Shown piece after piece: positions 43,577 through 47,073 of a stretch of DNA of 47,073 nucleotides; position 1 is the stretch's first letter; each line of letters begins with the position of its first letter. A model generated the notes under the pieces. The model made no database searches. It was not told the origin of the DNA and saw nothing but the letters and a program-made list of their open reading frames with translations. The stretch lies in NCBI GenBank assembly GCA_001295865.1, contig LJHW01000066.1, forward strand, positions 1-47,073. Direction: 5' to 3'. Position numbers and translations under genes: made by a program. The DNA is from a beta proteobacterium AAP65 (GTDB lineage Bacteria > Pseudomonadota > Gammaproteobacteria > Burkholderiales > Burkholderiaceae_C).

Positions 43577-45307
43577 ATGACCGACCTGTCGAACCAAGCC
43601 CATCTTGCCGGTCATGCCGGTGGCGCCCCGGCCGGGCCGCGCACCGTGCGCGCCCCGCGCGGCAGCGAGATCAGCTGCGCCAACTGGCTGATCGAAGCCG
43701 CGCTGCGCATGCTGCAGAACAACCTCGACCCCGAGGTGGCCGAGAACCCCGACGCGCTGGTGGTCTACGGCGGCATCGGCAAGGCGGCGCGCAACTGGGC
43801 TTGTTTCGACGCCATCGTCGAAAGCCTGAAGAAGCTCCAGCCCGACGAGACCCTCCTCATCCAGAGCGGCAAGCCGGTGGGCGTGTTCCGCACCCACGAG
43901 AACGCGCCGCGTGTGCTGCTGGCCAACAGCAATCTCGTGCCCAAGTGGGCCACGTGGGAGCACTTCAGCGAGCTCGACCGCAAGGGTTTGATGATGTACG
44001 GCCAGATGACGGCCGGCAGCTGGATCTACATCGGCAGCCAGGGCATCGTGCAGGGCACCTACGAGACCTTCGTCGAGGCCGGTGTGCAGCACTATGGCGG
44101 CAGCCTGGCGGGCCGCTGGATCCTCACCGCCGGCCTGGGCGGCATGGGCGGTGCGCAGCCGCTGGCGGCCAGCTTCGCCGGGGCCAGCAGCCTCACCATC
44201 GAGTGCCAGCAAAGCCGCATCGATTTCCGCCTGCGCAGCCGTTATGTCGACGAGCAGGCCACCGATCTGGACGACGCACTGGCCCGCATGGCGCGTTACA
44301 GCGCCGAGAAGAAGGCCGTCAGCGTGGCGCTGCTGGGCAATGCGGCCGAACTGCTGCCCGAACTCGTCAAGCGCGCCCGGGCCGGCGGGTGCAGGCCCGA
44401 CCTCGTCACCGACCAGACCAGCGCGCACGACCTCGTCAACGGCTACCTGCCCGCCGGCTGGAGCGCCGAACAATGGAAGGCCGCTGCGGCCGACCCCGCC
44501 CAGCACGCCGCGCTGCGCGCCGCCGCGGCCCAGGGCTGCGCCGTGCACGTGCAGGCCATGCTCGATTTCCAGGCGATGGGCGTGCCCACGGTCGACTACG
44601 GCAACAACATCCGCCAGGTGGCGCTGGACGCCGGCGTGCAGAACGCTTTCAACTTCCCCGGCTTCGTGCCGGCCTACGTGCGGCCGCTCTTCTGCCGCGG
44701 CAAGGGTCCCTTCCGCTGGGTGGCGCTGAGCGGTGACCCGGAAGACATCCGCAAGACCGACGCGAAGATGAAGGAGCTCTTCCCGCAAGACGCTCATCTG
44801 CACCGCTGGCTGGACATGGCTGGCGAGCGCATCGCTTTCCAGGGCCTGCCGGCGCGCATCTGCTGGATAGGCCTGGGCGAGCGCCACCGCGCCGGCCTGG
44901 CCTTCAATGAGATGGTGAAGAGCGGCGAGCTGAAGGCGCCCATCGTCATCGGCCGCGACCACCTGGACAGCGGCAGCGTCGCCAGCCCCAACCGCGAGAC
45001 CGAGGCCATGCAGGACGGCAGCGACGCCGTGAGCGACTGGCCGCTGCTCAACGCCTTGCTCAACACCGCGGGCGGCGCCACCTGGGTGAGCCTGCACCAC
45101 GGCGGCGGCGTGGGCATGGGCTACAGCCAGCACAGCGGCGTGGTCATCGTCTGCGACGGCACCGACGAAGCCGCGCAGCGGATCGAACGTGTGCTGTGGA
45201 ACGACCCCGCCACGGGCGTGATGCGCCATGCCGACGCCGGCTATCAGAGCGCGATCGCCTGCGCCCAAGAACAAGGCTTGAACCTGCCGATGATCACCAA
45301 GGCCTGA
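43577..45307 (+). CDS. hutU: Urocanate hydratase
   Basis: 576 aa. It converts urocanate to 4-imidazolone-5-propanoate with bound NAD as electrophile. Family segments: RAPRGSEISCANWLIEAALR, LVVYGGIGKAARNW, ETLLIQSGKPVGVFRTHENA, the NAD-binding ILTAGLGGMGGAQPLA, DQTSAHDLVNGYLPAGW, and the active-site cysteine segment YVRPLFCRGKGPFRW. HHGGGVGMGYSQHSG is near the C-terminus. It is the first gene of the right-hand hut operon, five bases before hutH. Confidence 0.98.
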   Translation: MTDLSNQAHLAGHAGGAPAGPRTVRAPRGSEISCANWLIEAALRMLQNNLDPEVAENPDALVVYGGIGKAARNWACFDAIVESLKKLQPDETLLIQSGKPVGVFRTHENAPRVLLANSNLVPKWATWEHFSELDRKGLMMYGQMTAGSWIYIGSQGIVQGTYETFVEAGVQHYGGSLAGRWILTAGLGGMGGAQPLAASFAGASSLTIECQQSRIDFRLRSRYVDEQATDLDDALARMARYSAEKKAVSVALLGNAAELLPELVKRARAGGCRPDLVTDQTSAHDLVNGYLPAGWSAEQWKAAAADPAQHAALRAAAAQGCAVHVQAMLDFQAMGVPTVDYGNNIRQVALDAGVQNAFNFPGFVPAYVRPLFCRGKGPFRWVALSGDPEDIRKTDAKMKELFPQDAHLHRWLDMAGERIAFQGLPARICWIGLGERHRAGLAFNEMVKSGELKAPIVIGRDHLDSGSVASPNRETEAMQDGSDAVSDWPLLNALLNTAGGATWVSLHHGGGVGMGYSQHSGVVIVCDGTDEAAQRIERVLWNDPATGVMRHADAGYQSAIACAQEQGLNLPMITKA

Positions 45308-45312
45308 ACACC

Positions 45313-46890
45313 ATGCTGCTGCGCCCCGGACAACTCTCGCTTGAAGAACTGCAGGCCATCCACGGCCTCGGCCACGATCGCCCGCAACCGCTGTTGATGG
45401 ATCCCGCAGCCTTGCCCGCCATCCAGGCCAGCGCCGCCGTGGTGCGCCGTGCCGCCGAAGGCAGCGAGGCCGTGTACGGCGTCAACACCGGCTTCGGCAA
45501 GCTGGCCAGCACGCGCATCAGCGAGGCCGACCTCGCCACGCTGCAGTGGAACCTGATCCGCAGCCACAGCGTGGGCGTGGGCGAGCCCCTGGCCGCGCCG
45601 GTGCTGCGCCTGATGCTGGCGATGAAAGCAGCAAGCTTGGCGCGGGGGCACAGCGGTGTGCGGCCGGTGGTCATCGACACGCTGCTGGCCGTGCACAACG
45701 CGGGCTTGGTGCCTTACGTGCCGAGTCAAGGCAGCGTCGGCGCCAGCGGCGATCTGGCGCCGTTGTCACACATGACGCTGGCGTTGATGGGCGAAGGCGA
45801 GTTCGTGGTCGGCAACACACGCCGCCCGGCCGCCGAAGTGCTGCGTGAACACGGCATTGCGCCGCTGCAGTTGCAGGCCAAGGAAGGCCTGGCGCTGATC
45901 AACGGCACGCAGACCAGCGCGGCGCTGGCGCTGCACGCGCTCTTCAGCTTCGAGCCGGTGCTGGAAGCCGCGTTGGTGGTGGGTGCGCTGACGGTGGACG
46001 CCGCGCGCGGCAGCGACGGCCCCTTCGACCCGCGCATTCACGCGCTGCGTGGCCAGCCGGGGCAGATCGACGTGGCGCAGTACTACCGCCAGCTGCTGGC
46101 CGGCAGTGCCATCCGCAAGAGCCACGAAGAGGGCGACGACCGTGTGCAGGACCCGTATTGCCTGCGCTGCCAGCCGCAGGTGGTGGGCGCCTGCCTCGAC
46201 CAGCTGCGCCATGCGGCGCTGGTGCTGCTGCGGGAAGCCAACGCGGTGACGGACAACCCGCTCGTGTTCTTCCCGACGGGCGAAGGCCCGTCTTCGACGG
46301 ACCGCGGCGCGATGATCAGCGGCGGTAACTTCCACGCCGAGCCCGTGGCGCTGGCTGCGGATGCGATGGCCAATGCCATCGCCGAGGTGGGCGCGATTGC
46401 CGAGCGCCGCATCGCGATGCTGATCGACAGCGGCGTCTCGCGCCTGCCGCCTTTCCTCACGCCCAACGCGGGGCTGAACAGCGGTTTCATGATCGCGCAC
46501 GTCACGGCGGCCAGCCTGGCGAGTGAGAACAAGAGCCTGGCCCACCCGGCCAGCGTGGACAGCCTGCCCACCAGCGCCAACCAGGAAGACCACGTCAGCA
46601 TGGCCACCTTCGCGGCGCGGCGGCTGCAGCCCATGATCGAAAACGTGGTGCACATCCTTGGCATCGAGCTGCTGGCCGCAGCCCAGGGCGTGGATTTCCT
46701 GCGCCCGCTGCGGAGCTCGCCGCCGCTGGAGCAGGCGCACGCGATGCTGCGCGCCACCTGCCCGCCGATGATGGAAGACCGCTACCTCGCGCCCGACATC
46801 GCCACCGCGAGCGCGCTGGTGCGCAGCGGGCGGCTGGCGGGTGTGCTGCGCGGGCTGGAGGGCCTGCCGGTGCTGTGGACGCCGGTGTGA
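45313..46890 (+). CDS. hutH: Histidine ammonia-lyase
   Basis: 525 aa from the ATG at 45313, five bases after hutU; the frame is open earlier within hutU. It removes ammonia from L-histidine to form urocanate, the first step. The MIO cofactor forms from A144-S145-G146 (SQGSVGASGDLAPLSHM). Other segments: AVYGVNTGFGKLASTRI, LINGTQTSAALAL, GGNFHAEPVALAADAM and SLPTSANQEDHVSM. Length and active site match Pseudomonas HutH. No histidine or urocanate transporter gene is present in the window. Confidence 0.98.
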   Translation: MLLRPGQLSLEELQAIHGLGHDRPQPLLMDPAALPAIQASAAVVRRAAEGSEAVYGVNTGFGKLASTRISEADLATLQWNLIRSHSVGVGEPLAAPVLRLMLAMKAASLARGHSGVRPVVIDTLLAVHNAGLVPYVPSQGSVGASGDLAPLSHMTLALMGEGEFVVGNTRRPAAEVLREHGIAPLQLQAKEGLALINGTQTSAALALHALFSFEPVLEAALVVGALTVDAARGSDGPFDPRIHALRGQPGQIDVAQYYRQLLAGSAIRKSHEEGDDRVQDPYCLRCQPQVVGACLDQLRHAALVLLREANAVTDNPLVFFPTGEGPSSTDRGAMISGGNFHAEPVALAADAMANAIAEVGAIAERRIAMLIDSGVSRLPPFLTPNAGLNSGFMIAHVTAASLASENKSLAHPASVDSLPTSANQEDHVSMATFAARRLQPMIENVVHILGIELLAAAQGVDFLRPLRSSPPLEQAHAMLRATCPPMMEDRYLAPDIATASALVRSGRLAGVLRGLEGLPVLWTPV

Positions 46891-46963
46891 GCCCTGGCGC
46901 GCTGCGCCTGGGCTTGAAACAGCTGCTGACTTTTGCCGGCGCTGCCGGGGCCGGCCCATCGCC

Positions 46964-46969
46964 TAGCAT
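46964..46969 (+). promoter_or_regulatory. -10 element of a probable leaderless promoter for the last gene
   Basis: TAGCAT is followed by exactly six bases and then the ATG at 46976, the same geometry and the same hexamer as hutC. No ribosome site and no clear -35 hexamer are visible. Confidence 0.45.
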
Positions 46970-46975
46970 GGGCGC

Positions 46976-47073
46976 ATGACGAAACCGACCGCCTTCCCGC
47001 GCCGCCGCTTTCTTCACGCCTGCGCCGCTGCAGGGGCCTGGCCGGTACTGGCGGCCTGTGCCGGCGGCCCGCC
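46976..47073 (+). CDS. Putative exported lipoprotein, N-terminal fragment (runs off the window)
   Basis: Only 32 codons are visible. They read MTKPTAFPRRRFLHACAAAG then AWPVLAACAGGP: a twin-arginine-like RRRFL, a hydrophobic stretch, and a lipobox-like LAAC. This predicts an exported, lipid-anchored protein. An ATG eight bases upstream stops at once. Nothing can be said of function; it lies 85 bases after hutH in the same direction. Confidence 0.55.
   Translation, partial: MTKPTAFPRRRFLHACAAAGAWPVLAACAGGP

Noticed and set aside
43526..45274. 582-codon leftward frame opposite hutU
   Set aside because: Antisense shadow of urocanase with biased composition.

Overview
The window is high-GC, gene-dense DNA, chromosomal in character, with no insertion sequence, prophage, CRISPR array or tRNA that I could see. 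Gene order (glyA-nrdR, minor pilins, ribD, ribBA, ribH, nusB, aminotransferase), protein character, two PEP-CTERM proteins and the hutCDIGF/hutUH layout suggest a betaproteobacterium of the order Burkholderiales, probably of the Rubrivivax/Leptothrix/Roseateles type. That placement is an inference from remembered synteny, not from a search.

Layout. Positions 1-12526 are read leftwards: a lytic transglycosylase, glyA behind a ZTP (pfl-type) riboswitch, nrdR, six type IV pilin-like genes (two fimT-like, pilE, pilW, pilX, pilV), ribD coupled to the end of pilV, a PEP-CTERM secreted protein, a RibBA-like protein with a decayed second domain, ribH, nusB and the start of an aminotransferase. Positions 12803-25189 are a mosaic of short units: ubiD-type decarboxylase, a GMC/LLM flavoprotein pair, an MsbA-like ABC exporter, a small membrane protein, a YgiQ-type radical SAM protein, a PEP-CTERM SGNH hydrolase, a class V aminotransferase and a DUF808 membrane protein. 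Positions 25218-33711 hold glnS-DUF3016-FKBP, a chemoreceptor with a possible sigma-28 promoter, and vapBC followed directly by acnB.

Positions 33712-38733 carry two large convergent signalling genes: a Ser/Thr kinase with a dCACHE-like sensor and a C-terminal HAMP domain, and a soluble GAF-PAS-PAS hybrid histidine kinase. Positions 38781-46890 are a complete histidine-utilisation locus of the five-step type (HutH, U, I, F, G) with HutD and the repressor HutC. It is split into two divergent operons whose promoters overlap around one palindrome. The window ends in the first codons of a putative exported lipoprotein.

The items most worth a second look are the kinase-dCACHE-HAMP protein with repeated DPDATV motifs, the -10/ATG spacing that points to leaderless mRNAs for at least three genes, the interlocked hut promoters, the ZTP riboswitch on glyA, the pilin-to-riboflavin coupling with a PEP-CTERM gene in the cluster, and the toxin-antitoxin pair placed upstream of acnB. 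I see no clear evidence for a wholly new defence or mobile system.
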